This document shows positions 9,333-20,690 of a stretch of 34,933 bases of DNA, piece by piece. A program made the translations under genes and the position numbers. Within the stretch, counting starts at the first letter, position 1, and each line of letters begins with the position of its first letter. This stretch comes from Nemertoderma westbladi (lineage: Eukaryota; Xenacoelomorpha; Nemertodermatida; Nemertodermatidae), in the NCBI GenBank assembly GCA_032718475.1, contig JAUCBJ010000257.1, forward strand, positions 1 through 34,933, written 5' to 3'. The notes below the pieces were generated by a model. That model was given only the letters and a program-made list of their open reading frames with translations, did not search any database and was not told the origin of the DNA.

Positions 9333-9787
9333 CATTGATGGGACCCCGCCCGATGCTGAAGGCTGCGGAATGGCACTAGAAGGGCGAGTTGGCCAGCCGG
9401 CGGGCGGGGTGTCGATGGGCCTGGTGCTCTACTACGCGAAGTTCCGGGTGACGCACTGGGTGCGTGTCGCGTTGCACAAGGCGCAGTGGGCAACACTCCA
9501 GGTACGGAACTTGGAGTGTTAACAACTGCTGTGCTCGATTTATCGCCGGATGGACAAGGTATTGAGTTAAGTCCAACATCCGGTGTTGGACTTGATATAC
9601 TATCCCTGCGTGATAAAACAACGTAGGGAGACAGACGCCGCGACATAAATCGGGGTGGAGTATCCTTGCCAGACTTAGAATTAAGCCGGCGAATAGAGTC
9701 CTCGTCGAACCGAAATACGGGAGAATCTGTGCGAGGACTCATAGTTGGGGTGGAGAAAGGGGTACAGGTTCCTGAACCAGTTGGATC
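9333..9787 (-). CDS. Candidate internal exon B, copy 2
   Basis: Same 455-base minus-strand block as at 4338-4792, with the same TTTTAG acceptor and GTGAGT donor, and the same peptide. The base change near 9608 relative to copy 1 (G for T on plus) turns one Arg codon into another (CGA to CGC), so the encoded frame is unchanged. One silent change says little about selection because the copies are so recent. Confidence 0.38.
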
Positions 9788-10026
9788 CTAAAATAAAGAT
9801 ACAATTTAAAACACATAGTACTTAGAAAATAAACAATAATACCGTACTATTTATCAGCTGTACATCATGTAATAGGTCGATTGTTGCAGCGGCTGTGTTC
9901 ATTGAAATTAATTAGTGTCAAAAAAATAAAAAATAAATATTGTTAAAAATATAAAAATAAAATAATAAGTTTAAAATAAATAAATGTTATTTTTCTACCA
10001 GTTTTTAACTATTTAACTCAACTCAC

Positions 10027-10348
10027 CCCAATTACACGACCCCCTCGCTACTCGTCGTGGACGAATGCTAATCGGTTTTGGACGACGGGATCGAGTGCGA
10101 GGAGGGGTCTCCACCGCGGACATCTCTGAGAATGGTGCTACGATGTCTGGCGTCGAGAAGCCAGGGGAAACACCCACGAGAGGAGAAAACGTGGGGGTAG
10201 ACCCCGCCAATGATGAGAAGGCAGGACTAGGACTCTCTTCTCGAGGGGAGAATGAAGGCAGCACCAAAGGTGAGAGGTTAGGGAGCATGCAGGTGGGTCC
10301 CAAAAGGATACGAGATCGTAACGAATCTATTGGTGATACGTTGGTATC
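10027..10348 (-). CDS. Candidate internal exon A, copy 2 (open to the donor)
   Basis: The only copy of block A that is open from its acceptor (TTTCCCTTTAG before 10348) to its GTGAGT donor (10026-10021): 107 codons plus one base. Compared with copies 1 and 3 it has one extra base near 10051-10053, so after the basic IRPRR segment it continues VARGSCNW instead of stopping. It also has a Met-to-Thr change (STPTFS instead of STPMFS). Splicing directly to the following block B (phase 1 to a block open only in phase 0) would quickly reach a stop, so even this copy does not form an intact two-exon frame. Not recognised as any family. Confidence 0.35.
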
Positions 10349-10418
10349 CTAAAGGGAAAAATATTTAAATGAGCATTGCCATTTTATGATTATCAATGTG
10401 GTATTGTAGTTCATTCTG

Positions 10419-10665
10419 TACATGGATACAAGGGTGTGGTACATGGATACAAAGGTGTGGTACATGGATACAAGGGTGTGGTACATGGATACAAGGGTGT
10501 GGTACATGGATACAAGGGTGTGGTACATGGATACAAGGGTGTGGTACATGGATACAAGGGTGTGGTACATGGGTACATGGGTGTGGTACATGGGTACATG
10601 GGTGTGGTACATGGGTACATGGGTGTGGTACATGGGTACATGGGTGTGGTACATGGGTGTAGTAC
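10419..10665 (+). repeat. 21-bp minisatellite, copy 2
   Basis: Same unit number, order and variants as at 5423-5669, including the single AAAGG variant in the second unit. Confidence 0.97.
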
Positions 10666-13600
10666 ATAACAATCCAGACCAAAACTTCTTTTGAAATTGG
10701 ATCGTGACGTAAAATGGTTAAATAAATTAATCCAATGTCAAGAAATAAAAATATGGATGTTGGACGGATAATATTGGATGTTGGACAAATCGCGTTCCAT
10801 GTCCTTATTTCTCTGTCTGTCTGACTATCGGTCCTGTGGCTGTCTGATTGTCAATCCTGTCTGACTGCTTGTTCTGTCTGTCCATCGGCCCTGTCCTGCC
10901 TGGTAGTCCTGTCTCTCTGTATTATCTGACCGTTGGTCCGATCTGTCTGCGTGACTTTCAGTCCTGTGCGTCTGTCTGTCTGACTGTAGGCCTCTCTGTC
11001 TGACTATAGGCCTGTCTGTCTGACTGTAGGCCTGTCTGTCTGTATGACTGTCGGTCCCATCTGTGTGACTGTCGGTCATGTCGCTCCTACCTGTCTGACT
11101 GTCGATCCTGTGTTTCTGACAGTAAGTCCTGCCTGTCTCTCTGACTGTTGGTCTGTGGACTGTTGGTATGTCTATCTGACTGTCCTGTCTGTCTGTATTG
11201 TCTGACTGACAGTCCAGTCTATCTATCAGATTGTCTGTCTGTCTGTCGGTTGGTGTCCTGACTGTCTGTCGGTTGGTCTCCTGACTGTCTGACTGCCGAT
11301 ACTGTGTCTGACTTTTAGGTCCTGTCTATCTGACTGACTTTCAGTCTGACTGTAGGTCATGTCTGTCTGTCTGACTGTCAGTCAAACTCACTGTCGCTCC
11401 TGTCTATCTGAATGTAGGTCCTGACTGTCAGTCAGAATCACTATCGGTCCTGTCTGTCTGTCTGTCGATCGTGTCTGTAGTTACTAACATTGGCTATAAT
11501 TTTCAAAAATACATGTTAATTAATTAAAGAAGCATCTATCGGTCCTGTCTGACTGTCGGTCCTGCCTGTCTGTAGGGTCCCTCTGTCATCCGGTTCTGTC
11601 TGGCTGACTGTCGGTCAATGGAGGTCCTGGTGTCTGCATTGTCTGAATGTCAGTCCTGTCTATCTCTCTGACTGTGTGTCTATCAGACTGTCGGTGGGTG
11701 TCCTTACTGTCTGACTGCCGATACTGTGTCCAGGTCATGTCCGTCTGTCTGACTGTCAGTCAGACTCACTGTCGGTCCTGTCTATCTGTCTGAAAGTAGG
11801 TCCTAACTGTCAGTCAGTCGATCCTGTATTTCTGACTGTATATAGGTCCTGTCTGTCTCTCTGAATGTTGATCTGTCTGTCTGACTGTTGGTGTGAATGT
11901 CGTTCCTGTCGGACCTGTCTTTTCTGTCGGCCCTATCTGTCTGTCTGACTATCAGTCCTGTGGCTGTCTGATTGTCAATCCTGTCTAACTGCTTGTTCTG
12001 TCTGTCCATCGGCCCTGTCCTGCCTGGTACTCCTGTCTCTCTGTATTATCTGACCGTTGGTCCGATCTGTCTGTGTGACTTTCAGTCCTGTGCGTCTGTC
12101 TGTCTGACTGTAGGCCTCTCTGTCTGACTATAGGCCTGTCTGTCTGACTGTAGGCCTGTCTGTCTGTATGACTGTCGGTCCCATCTGTGTGACTGTCGGT
12201 CATGTCGCTCCTACCTGTCTGACTGTCGATCCTGTGTTTCTGACAGTAGGTCCTGCCTGTCTCTCTGACTGTTGGTCTGTGGACTGTTGGTATGTCTATC
12301 TGACTGTCCTGTCTGTCTGTATTGTCTGACTGACAGTCCTGTCTATCTATCAGATTGTCTGTCTGTCTGTCGGTTGGTGTCCTGACTGTCTGTCGGTTGG
12401 TCTCCTGACTGTCTGACTGCCGATACTGTGTCTGACTGTTAGGTCCTGTCTATCTGACTGACTTTCAGTCAGACTCACTATCAGTCATGTCTTATCTGCC
12501 TGAATGTCGGTCCTAACTAGTCAGACACACTATCAGCCCTGTCTGTCTGTATGACTGCCGGTCATGTCTGTCTGTTTATGTCATGATCGTGTCTGTAGTT
12601 AGTAACATTGGCTATAATTTTCAAAAAAACATGTCAATTAATTAAAGAAGCGCCCTGTCGGACCTGTCTGACTGTCGGTCCGGCCTGTCTGTAGGTTCAC
12701 CCTGTCTGTCGGTTCTGTCTGTCGGTTCTATCTGTCTGTCGCTTCTATCTGTCTGTCGGTTCTGTCTGTCTGTCGGTTCTGTCTGTCTGTCGGTTCTGTC
12801 TGTCGGTTCCATGTGTCGGTTCTATTCTGTCGGTTCTGTCTGTGGGTTCTGTCTGTCGGTGCTATCTATCTGTCGGTTCTGTCTGTCGGTGCTGTCTGTC
12901 TGTTGGTTCTGTTGTAGGTTCTGTCTGTCGGTTATGTCTGTGTGTAGGTTATGTCTGTCTCTCTGTCTGATTGCCAATCAGAATATCTATTGGTCATCTG
13001 TCTGACTGTCGGTCCTGTCTGTCTGTTTGACTCAGTCCTGTCCGTCTGAGTGTATGACCTGTCTATCTGTCCTGTGGCTGTCTGACTGTCGGTCCTGTCG
13101 GACCTCTCTGACTGTATTTATGTCTGTCTCCATGTCTGTCTGTCTGACTACAAGTCATGTGGCTGTGTGATTGTCAATCCTGTCTGAGTAGCGGTCATGT
13201 CGGTCTGTTTATCGGCCCGTCTGTCTGTCTGACTGTCGATCTTGTCTGACTGGCAGTTCTTACTGTTGGTGGGTGTCCAGACTGTCTGATTGTCGATACA
13301 TGGGTCTGACTCTAGGTTCTGTTTGTCTGTCTAACTGTCAACTCACCATCGGTCCTGTGTATCTGTCAGACTCTCGGTCCTGTCTACGTCTTACTGTACG
13401 TCCTGTCTGTGTGAATGTCATTCCTGTCTCTGTCTGATTGTAGGTGCCGTCTCTCTGTCCAACTGTTCGTCTGTCTGTCTGTCCGACTGTTGGTCTGCCT
13501 CTCTGACTATATACCCCTGGCTATCTGACTATCGATGCTGTCTGACTCTCAGTCCTGTCTACTGTCTCATTATCGGTTCTTTCTGTCTGTATTGTATCAT

Positions 13601-14328
13601 TGCCGGTCCTGTCTATATATCTGACTGTCGGTCCTGCCTGTGTGACTGGCAGTCCTGTTTGTCTGAATTGTTGGACTGTCAGTCCTATCTACTGTCTGAC
13701 TTCCAGTCCTGTCGTCTGTCTGTCCTGTCTACTGTCTGACTTCGAGTCCTGTCGTCTGTCTGTCCTGTCTTACTGTCTGTCTCACTGTACGTCTCATCTT
13801 CATTCCTGAATATCTGTTTGACTGACTGGCTATCTGACCGTCGGTCCTGTCTTGTCTGTCAGACCGCCGGCCCTGTCTGTCTGTATGACTATCGGTTCTG
13901 TCTGTCTGTATGACTGTCGGTTCTGTCTGTCTGACCTGCCCTGTCCGTCCGTCTGAATGTTGATCCTGTGCATTTGTCTGAAAGTCGTGTGATGTGCACC
14001 TATCTTACTGTGATCGATCCTGTCAAATCTGATAGATTGTCGGTGCTGTCCATTTGTGTGACTGTCGGTCTCTATAACTGACCGCTCCTGTCCGTTTGTC
14101 TGACAGTCGGTCCTATCCTCTGTCTGACTATACTGCGTGTCGGATCACTAACATCAAATTAAAAACAGAGATTCCAGCATTTTAATAAATATGTAAAATT
14201 ACTATTATAACATTCTCGGAATATGCTAGTTTATATATGCATTGATAAATATATATTTGTAATGTTGTATAATAAAAAAGCAAAACATAAGTACACAAAT
14301 AATTTAATATAATTAGCATAAAACTCAC

Positions 14329-14783
14329 CATTGATGGGACCCCGCCCGATGCTGAAGGCTGCGGAATGGCACTAGAAGGGCGAGTTGGCCAGCCGGCGGG
14401 CGGGGTGTCGATGGGCCTGGTGCTCTACTACGCGAAGTTCCGGGTGACGCACTGGGTGCGTGTCGCGTTGCACAAGGCGCAGTGGGCAACACTCCAGGTA
14501 CGGAACTTGGAGTGTTAACAACTGCTGTGCTCGATTTATCGCCGGATGGACAAGGTATTGAGTTAAGTCCAACATCCGGTGTTGGACTTGATATACTATC
14601 CCTGCGTGATAAAACAACGTAGGGAGACAGACGCCGCGACATAAATCGGGGTGGAGTATCCTTGCCAGACTTAGAATTAAGCCGGCGAATAGAGTCCTCG
14701 TCGAACCGAAATACGGGAGAATCTGTGCGAGGACTCATAGTTGGGGTGGAGAAAGGGGTACAGGTTCCTGAACCAGTTGGATC
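14329..14783 (-). CDS. Candidate internal exon B, copy 3
   Basis: Third copy of the 455-base block, with the same acceptor, donor and encoded peptide as in copy 2. All three copies remain open over 151 codons. Confidence 0.38.
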
Positions 14784-15022
14784 CTAAAATAAAGATACAA
14801 TTTAAAACACATAGTACTTAGAAAATAAACAATAATACCGTACTATTTATCAGCTGTACATCATGTAATAGGTCGATTGTTGCAGCGGCTGTGTTCATTG
14901 AAATTAATTAGTGTCAAAAAAATAAAAAATAAATATTGTTAAAAATATAAAAATAAAATAATAAGTTTAAAATAAATAAATGTTATTTTTCTACCAGTTT
15001 TTAACTATTTAACTCAACTCAC

Positions 15023-15343
15023 CCCAATTACACGACCCCCTCGCTACCGTCGTGGACGAATGCTAATCGGTTTTGGACGACGGGATCGAGTGCGAGGAGG
15101 GGTCTCCACCGCGGACATCTCTGAGAATGGTGCTACGATGTCTGGCGTCGAGAAGCCAGGGGAAACACCCACGAGAGGAGAAAACATGGGGGTAGACCCT
15201 GCCAATGATGAGAAGGCAGGACTAGGACTCTCTTCTCGAGGGGAGAATGAAGGCAGCACCAAAGGTGAGAGGTTAGGGAGCATGCAGGTGGGTCCCAAAA
15301 GGATACGAGATCGTAACGAATCTATTGGTGATACGTTGGTATC
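15023..15343 (-). pseudogene. Exon-like block A, copy 3 (interrupted near its end)
   Basis: 321 bases with the same acceptor and donor as the other copies. It lacks the extra base of copy 2, so the frame meets TAG at 15044-15046, as in copy 1. It shares the Ala-to-Val change (SAVETPP) with copy 2 but the Met of STPMFS with copy 1, a mosaic pattern across the three units. Confidence 0.35.
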
Positions 15344-15413
15344 CTAAAGGGAAAAATATTTAAATGAGCATTGCCATTTTATGATTATCAATGTGGTATT
15401 GTAGTTCATTCTG

Positions 15414-15660
15414 TACATGGATACAAGGGTGTGGTACATGGATACAAAGGTGTGGTACATGGATACAAGGGTGTGGTACATGGATACAAGGGTGTGGTAC
15501 ATGGATACAAGGGTGTGGTACATGGATACAAGGGTGTGGTACATGGATACAAGGGTGTGGTACATGGGTACATGGGTGTGGTACATGGGTACATGGGTGT
15601 GGTACATGGGTACATGGGTGTGGTACATGGGTACATGGGTGTGGTACATGGGTGTAGTAC
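15414..15660 (+). repeat. 21-bp minisatellite, copy 3
   Basis: Same as at 5423-5669 and 10419-10665. Unit number has not changed between the three copies. Confidence 0.97.
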
Positions 15661-15807
15661 ATAACAATCCAGACCAAAACTTCTTTTGAAATTGGATCGT
15701 GACGTAAAATGGTTAAATAAATTAATCCAATGTCAAGAAATAAAAATATGGATGTTGGACGGATAATATTGGATGTTGGACAAATCGCGTTCCATGTCCT
15801 TATTTCT

Positions 15808-16860
15808 CACACGTGTTTGTTTGTATATATATATATATAAATATATATGTCAACACATACAACATTATATTATATTTATATATAGCATCAGGGTAAAATG
15901 TATTAAGATTAACCGGTAACATAGAAACTCTAAAACTAAGATAAACATATATACATTTTTTTCATAAAAAAATGGTACCTTTTTCCACCTATGTTGATAA
16001 ATATAAAATAGGCAGATTGCAGATATAGCTATATAACAAATTTATTTAAGTTTTAGGCCTACCACATCTGATCCTTTCAGACTTTCCCTCACCGTCAGAC
16101 CATTAATAAACATGCCCATTTTGGGGAATCTGGGAATTTTGGTGTAATTTTTTAGCCTTTCCACCCTCTGGAGTATTTTTTTACTTATTCTCGGGATTTG
16201 TATGGCAATTCTTAGCAGAGTTCCATTAGGACTCAATTTTTTTTATGCTGACATACCGTACGAGTACGACATAGTATGTACAATGTAGTAAGTAGCATAC
16301 CGGACCGGTCTGCCAGTGCCAGTTGTTCTGCCAGCTGACAGGCTGATGTGTTAAAAGGGTAGACTATATGACAGGACAACTGCAGAACTGCTGACGCTGC
16401 GGCATGTAAATTTTCAGTTTTCTTGTCTTACAATAGCTCTGCCAGGTTTAATTTAATTAAAGATAGACTTACATGAGATAAACAAGTGTGTGGTAGGACT
16501 GCGAAGATGTTTGACTCTTTATAACATGTACAATCAACGCATCAACATTCTTTGTTGATTGAGAATCTCTTGAAGTACCGGGAGTGGCGGTAGTGTCAGT
16601 GCTAGAGGTATTCATATTCCTGTATTCTGATATCACTGGATATTATTAATAATAACGGTACCGGGTATTGAAAATAAGAAAGCTGAATAGACAATCTGAC
16701 AACAAGCACATAAGCAGATACGGTCAGACGGTATTGTATTACAGCCTACATAATAAGCCAATTATTCCTTAACGTATAGGCCTACCGGTAGAAAGATCAG
16801 AAGATAACTTCCCTGTCAGCCTGTACCTACAGGACGTTACCGGTACCTACAGAGTTCACA
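15808..16860. other. Single-copy-looking AT-rich DNA, no gene found
   Basis: Begins with a TA dinucleotide run (about 15825-15850). The frame at 16042-16236 (minus) is short, unrecognised and not called. No RNA gene or repeat family recognised. ACCGGT and AGGCCT palindromes begin here. Confidence 0.6.
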
Positions 16861-16904
16861 AATGCATTTAGAATTCTGAATATATATTATCCAGGCTGCA
16901 AATG

Positions 16905-17105
16905 GAGTGCAAAAATCGCAACGCGCTTTGCAGCTTTGCGCGGTTTTGAAATAGTGCGCGGCAAAAATGCGCGGAATTGAAATAAAAGTGCGCGGACTGG
17001 CAGAATTGAAATAAAAGTGCGCGGAATTTTGTGAAAAACACCAAAAGTGCGCAGTAATCTGTGCAAAATATTACAAAGTCAAAGTGCGCGGATGAGGTGT
17101 AAAAA
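16905..17105. repeat. Irregular GTGCGCGG/AAAA repeats
   Basis: The motif GTGCGCGG, or close forms, recurs about seven times at irregular spacing of about 15-40 bases, separated by A-rich spacers (for example AAATAAAAGTGCGCGG). A minus-strand frame across it repeats SAHF/CALL-like words, as expected from reading a repeat, and is not called. Confidence 0.6.
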
Positions 17106-18537
17106 AAGTTATAAAGTGTGTGCAAAACTGCAATTTAATGAGACAAATAATTAGCCATAAAAAATTTCACTCGCTTCGCCAGTTCGCGCGCGTTTCTTTT
17201 CCATTTTCAATTTTGCATACCGGTATTGTTAAAATAAAAAAATTTCGCTCGCGTTTTTTTTCATTTTGCATTGCTTAAATTTATTTTTTTATTTCTTTAC
17301 GTTAATAAATAGGCCTAATCAGCTAGAGCTAATACTTCAGTACTTTTTTTGATTTATTTATTTATTCGTATGTTTGTGTGAATTAAATTTCAGCTTGGTG
17401 TGCGCGTTTTTTCAGTCCATGCGCGGTATATTGTCAGTTATTACGCGGATGAAAAATTGTGCGCCGGCGTTGTGCGCGGTTCAGTGGTGGTTTGCAGCCT
17501 GGTACCGGTATATTATTCGTTATTAATTACCAGTATTTCGGTAGCGTTTCATCTACCAGTCAGCACTGCTATACCGGTATGCAACAGTGCAATAGCTTAT
17601 CTTATCCCAACAGGTAACAGCCTGACAGCCCAACCACAGAAGACAGAAACAGGTTAAATTAGACTGCAGGACTGTACAAAAGAAAATAAACTACCAGTCA
17701 GGAGTCAGCCAGTGAAGGATAGGCTGATACTGAGATAGGCCTATGGACAGATGGATGACCGGGTTGAACCGCAATTAACAGTCCTTCGGAAAGATCCATA
17801 TCTGCATAACGCACTTTTTAACGCAACACGAAACTGCAGAACTGCCGAACACGTGCAGTTTTAGGTTTTTACAGTCTGACAGTACGGTAGTACGGCTGTA
17901 CGGTCAGACGCCCAGACGGTAAGCTACATACAGACATAGCTATTCAGCTAGCCTATTGAAATACTGAAATAAATGTTTTGCCAACATTTCTGCATTTGTT
18001 TGTGATAACATGTTAAATATGTATTTCTGTATTGCCGTGTATTTCTGTATTGCCGTACCGGTACCGGTACCTAGACTGCCAGGCCAGGCTAGGCGCAGCA
18101 CTGTGGTAAGCCTACTCCTACTGGAATACAAATAATAAAAAGAGAACATATACAATAAGCATACAGCAGTACGCCTACAGCTTTATAAATGCAGTACGAG
18201 TATATTTCTATACTGCTATATGTCATTATGTCATGTCAGGCGTACTGCAGTACCGGTACTGAGCCGTTCAGCCGTTCTGGTTAGACTTAGCCTATTTTCA
18301 TGCATACTGTAAAATCGTGAATATGAAAGTCATGCATTGCAGGGAATGCATTGTTCTAACCAAAACAATAAACTTTAAGTCAGTAGCACATGACGGCATG
18401 AGTGAAAGAACGGCCTTATATGTGAATTAAACGTTCATAATGTATAATCGAGTACTGCCAATCGATTCCCTTATCAAAAATAAAGGAAATTGTTTTTTCA
18501 CTTTATGGATTACTAATTTTTTTGGAGACCTCGGGGT
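17106..18537. other. AT-rich DNA without recognisable gene
   Basis: Contains reverse-complement forms of the GCGAGCGAAG-type word (for example CACTCGCTTCGCC near 17169 and TTTCGCTCGCG near 17244) and most of the ACCGGT sites. Open frames at 17400-17657 (plus) and 17940-18155 (minus) have no recognisable domain or splice support and are not called. Confidence 0.5.
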
Positions 18538-18556
18538 GGGGGGGGGGGGGGGGGGG
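18538..18556 (+). repeat. Poly-G run (19 G)
   Basis: Uninterrupted G run just left of the decayed satellite monomers. Similar runs sit just before the shared module in the 2.1-kb units (22 and 20 G). Confidence 0.95.
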
Positions 18557-18599
18557 ACTATTCGGGAAAATATTCGAGAATAAACTATTCGGGTTTTAT

Positions 18600-18810
18600 A
18601 CATAAAAAATGTTTAGCTAAATACAGTATGTAATTATTGACTTAGTGTAAACACAAATAGTGAGTGTGGTGTGCTAGCAAAGTGAGCGAAAAATAATTTT
18701 AGTTTTAAAAAATTTAAAATGTTAATTTAAATACAGTATGTAGTTATTGATCTAGTTTAAACGCTATAATTGGCTATAATCGCGTTGCGTTGCGTGTTTT
18801 CAAGGAAGTC
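18600..18810. repeat. Decayed monomers of the 110-bp satellite
   Basis: Two diverged monomers: TACAGTATGTAATTATTGAC near 18624 and ACAGTATGTAGTTATTGATC near 18732 correspond to the GCAGTATGTAGTTATTGAC segment of the main array, with a decayed CG box near 18780. Diverged monomers at an array edge are typical of satellites. They are separated from the main array by the 18811-20690 insertion. Confidence 0.75.
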
Positions 18811-19240
18811 CAGGTTAAAGTTCAGTGGTGGGCCAATTCTGCAATTCATAAAATTGAAAATGGAAGTACAGCAGGTACGGTACTTCTTTTCAGTGTTGTT
18901 GTTGTGTTTTACAATAACACATAGGAATTACTACGCGAAATCGAAGGATAACCTACGCCACTACGCCTTTGTGGTGGACTTGGTGAACACTGCAGACACA
19001 TTATCCTGTACACTAGTCGGGGGTCGGTCCTTATCGCGAGAGATACAGTACTATATTAATATATTGTAAATTCGTTTATAAACGCAATGCAGACGATGCA
19101 GTTTATAATATAACTTATTTCATTATCAATTGAATATTTACAGTATGAAACAAATAATATAACTTTTAAAAACTTTATCATTAAGATATATTAATCAAAT
19201 AATATATATAATAATTAATTAAATTCCGGATGAATTACAT
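18811..19240. other. Unassigned part of the insertion
   Basis: Sequence between the decayed satellite and the LINE homology. A plus-strand frame to 19069 (99 codons from a TTG) is open but unrecognised. 19060-19230 is very AT-rich. No terminal repeats or poly(A) end attributable to the LINE are visible. Confidence 0.5.
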
Positions 19241-20690
19241 GCAAGTGTGTCTCCCTGGAGGACGCCCCATAACACTTCAAATGGTTCTGTGTCACCGTCA
19301 ACAGTAGACACAAATGTTGTCGAACCATCGTATACTGATCTGATTGCTGCAATAATTTCATCAGGAATCCCATAATGAAAGTATGCTGAACATACGTGAG
19401 CGAGAGACTGAATCAAAGGCCTTGAAGAAGTCAACAAAGATAACAGCCAGATGCCTGTCTTTCTTTTTTGATAATTCTTCAATTATCCTTCTAAGTGCCA
19501 AAATGGGCTCCATGGTTCCACGACCTTTGCGGAACCCATTCTGATTTCCACGGAGCAGTCTCTCAATGGGATCCCTGATGCGATTTAATAGAATCCTATT
19601 GTATAGCTTTGCAGCAATCGAGATCAATGAGATTCCCCGAAAAGAACCATAGAGTGTTAGGTCGCCCTTCTTGGGAACTGGCACCAACTTATTTGTTATC
19701 ATTTCTTGTGGGACTCTTGTTGTTCGGTACATGTCTACTATGATGGGATAGATGAGCTTTAAACACTCAGGTATTTTAAAGACCTCAGGGGGAACACCAT
19801 CTACTCCACTGGCACGATTGGTCTTAATGCTCTTTGCAGCAGCCTTCACTTCTGCAAAGGAGATATCGCCAATGGGAATATCTGGGAGTACAGACTCAGA
19901 CACTTTTACTTCTATAAAGTTATCAGGCAATACCCTGTCATTATTGAGGAGCTTTTCAAAGTGGTTTTTCCAACAATTGAGGCGATCGGCTGGTGATTCA
20001 GCCTTAACCTTGGTGGTTGGTTGGCTTTTCCGCCCAGTAAGATTGATTTGATCGATTGATTGATCGATTTCCATGCCTGGGATGATTGCCTGCTGTCGTC
20101 AGCATCATTGATGGCATCAACCTTTTGGTTTATTAGCTCCTGTAGATTAACAGAGTACTGCCTGTTCAGGGACCTAGATGCAGCCTTAACTGCATTCTTG
20201 GCCGCTGTAGTCTGTTTGAGTCGGGACTCTTTCTGCGCCTTATGAAGGTCATTTCGGCACTTCTGAATTTTGTTGTCAGTCCAGGGGGCCCTTTTCCTGT
20301 TTCGAGGGTATACAGGAACTGTTTCTGCAGCTGCTAACTTAACTGCTTCTGTAAAGGCAGTATATCCCTCACAGTGATCTGCCACCTCAGAGGCAAGAGC
20401 CTCATACCTGTTGCTCAGCTGTAGTGTAAAGCTGGATCTCACACTTGGCTGTTGCAACAGAGAGGACCAGTCATGCCGCGGCAAGGCAGATTTCGTTGTT
20501 CTGCTAGCACGCAGACTAAGTCTTACCTTGGCCACAATAAGGCGGTGATCACAGGAGAAGGGTCGAAGTGTAAATGCATTACAGTCTTGTATAGAGCTCC
20601 TGTATTTCCTACGAAACAGAATATGGTCTATCTGGGACTTGTGACCACTGGGTCCACTATGAGTCCATAGCTTTCCAGTTCGCTTCTTGA
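19241..20690 (-). mobile_element. Truncated, frameshifted non-LTR retrotransposon (LINE) fragment with APE endonuclease and reverse transcriptase parts
   Basis: Minus-strand remnant of the LINE polyprotein. Reading from 20690, the tail of an APE-type (EEP) endonuclease is visible: HKSQIDHILFRR and then FSCDHRLIVAKVRL, where the usual SDH catalytic motif reads CDH. A basic linker follows, then reverse transcriptase motifs: ASGVDGVPPEVFK, RGISLISIAAKLYNRIL, NQNGFRKGRG, AVIFVDFFKAFDSV (motif A Asp) and GVLQGDTLA (motif B). There are two frameshifts: one between about 20000 and 20070, near an ATCA/GATC-type microsatellite, and one near 19375-19395 after MFSIL. Homology stops at about 19241, before the expected FADD-type catalytic motif, and the 5' half of the endonuclease is missing. 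It is therefore dead and truncated at both ends. It belongs to the EEP-encoding LINEs; the clade (CR1-like, RTE-like or other) is not determined. Confidence 0.92.

Larger units (their letters stand above)
5815..10810. repeat. 5-kb tandem unit, copy 2 (complete)
   Basis: Complete unit of about 4,996 bases. In order it holds a 534-bp segment A1 (5815-6348) that nearly duplicates A2 (6939-7472), then segment B (6349-6938), A2, the remaining TGTC DNA to about 9140, and the AT-rich block with the two exon-like frames and the 21-bp minisatellite. Copies 2 and 3 match closely, with only scattered single-base differences noticed. Confidence 0.95.
10811..15807. repeat. 5-kb tandem unit, copy 3 (last of the array)
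   Basis: Full unit, about 4,996 bases, with the same order of parts as copy 2, including the duplicated A1/A2 segments. It ends at TTATTTCTC (about 15800-15808), after which the sequence changes to single-copy AT-rich DNA, giving a clean right edge of the array. Confidence 0.94.

Noticed and set aside
15825-15860. TA-rich run as a TATA promoter
   Set aside because: A simple dinucleotide repeat with no gene downstream.
19752-20670. Plus-strand frames opposite the LINE fragment
   Set aside because: The minus strand carries clear endonuclease and reverse transcriptase motifs; these are antisense shadows.
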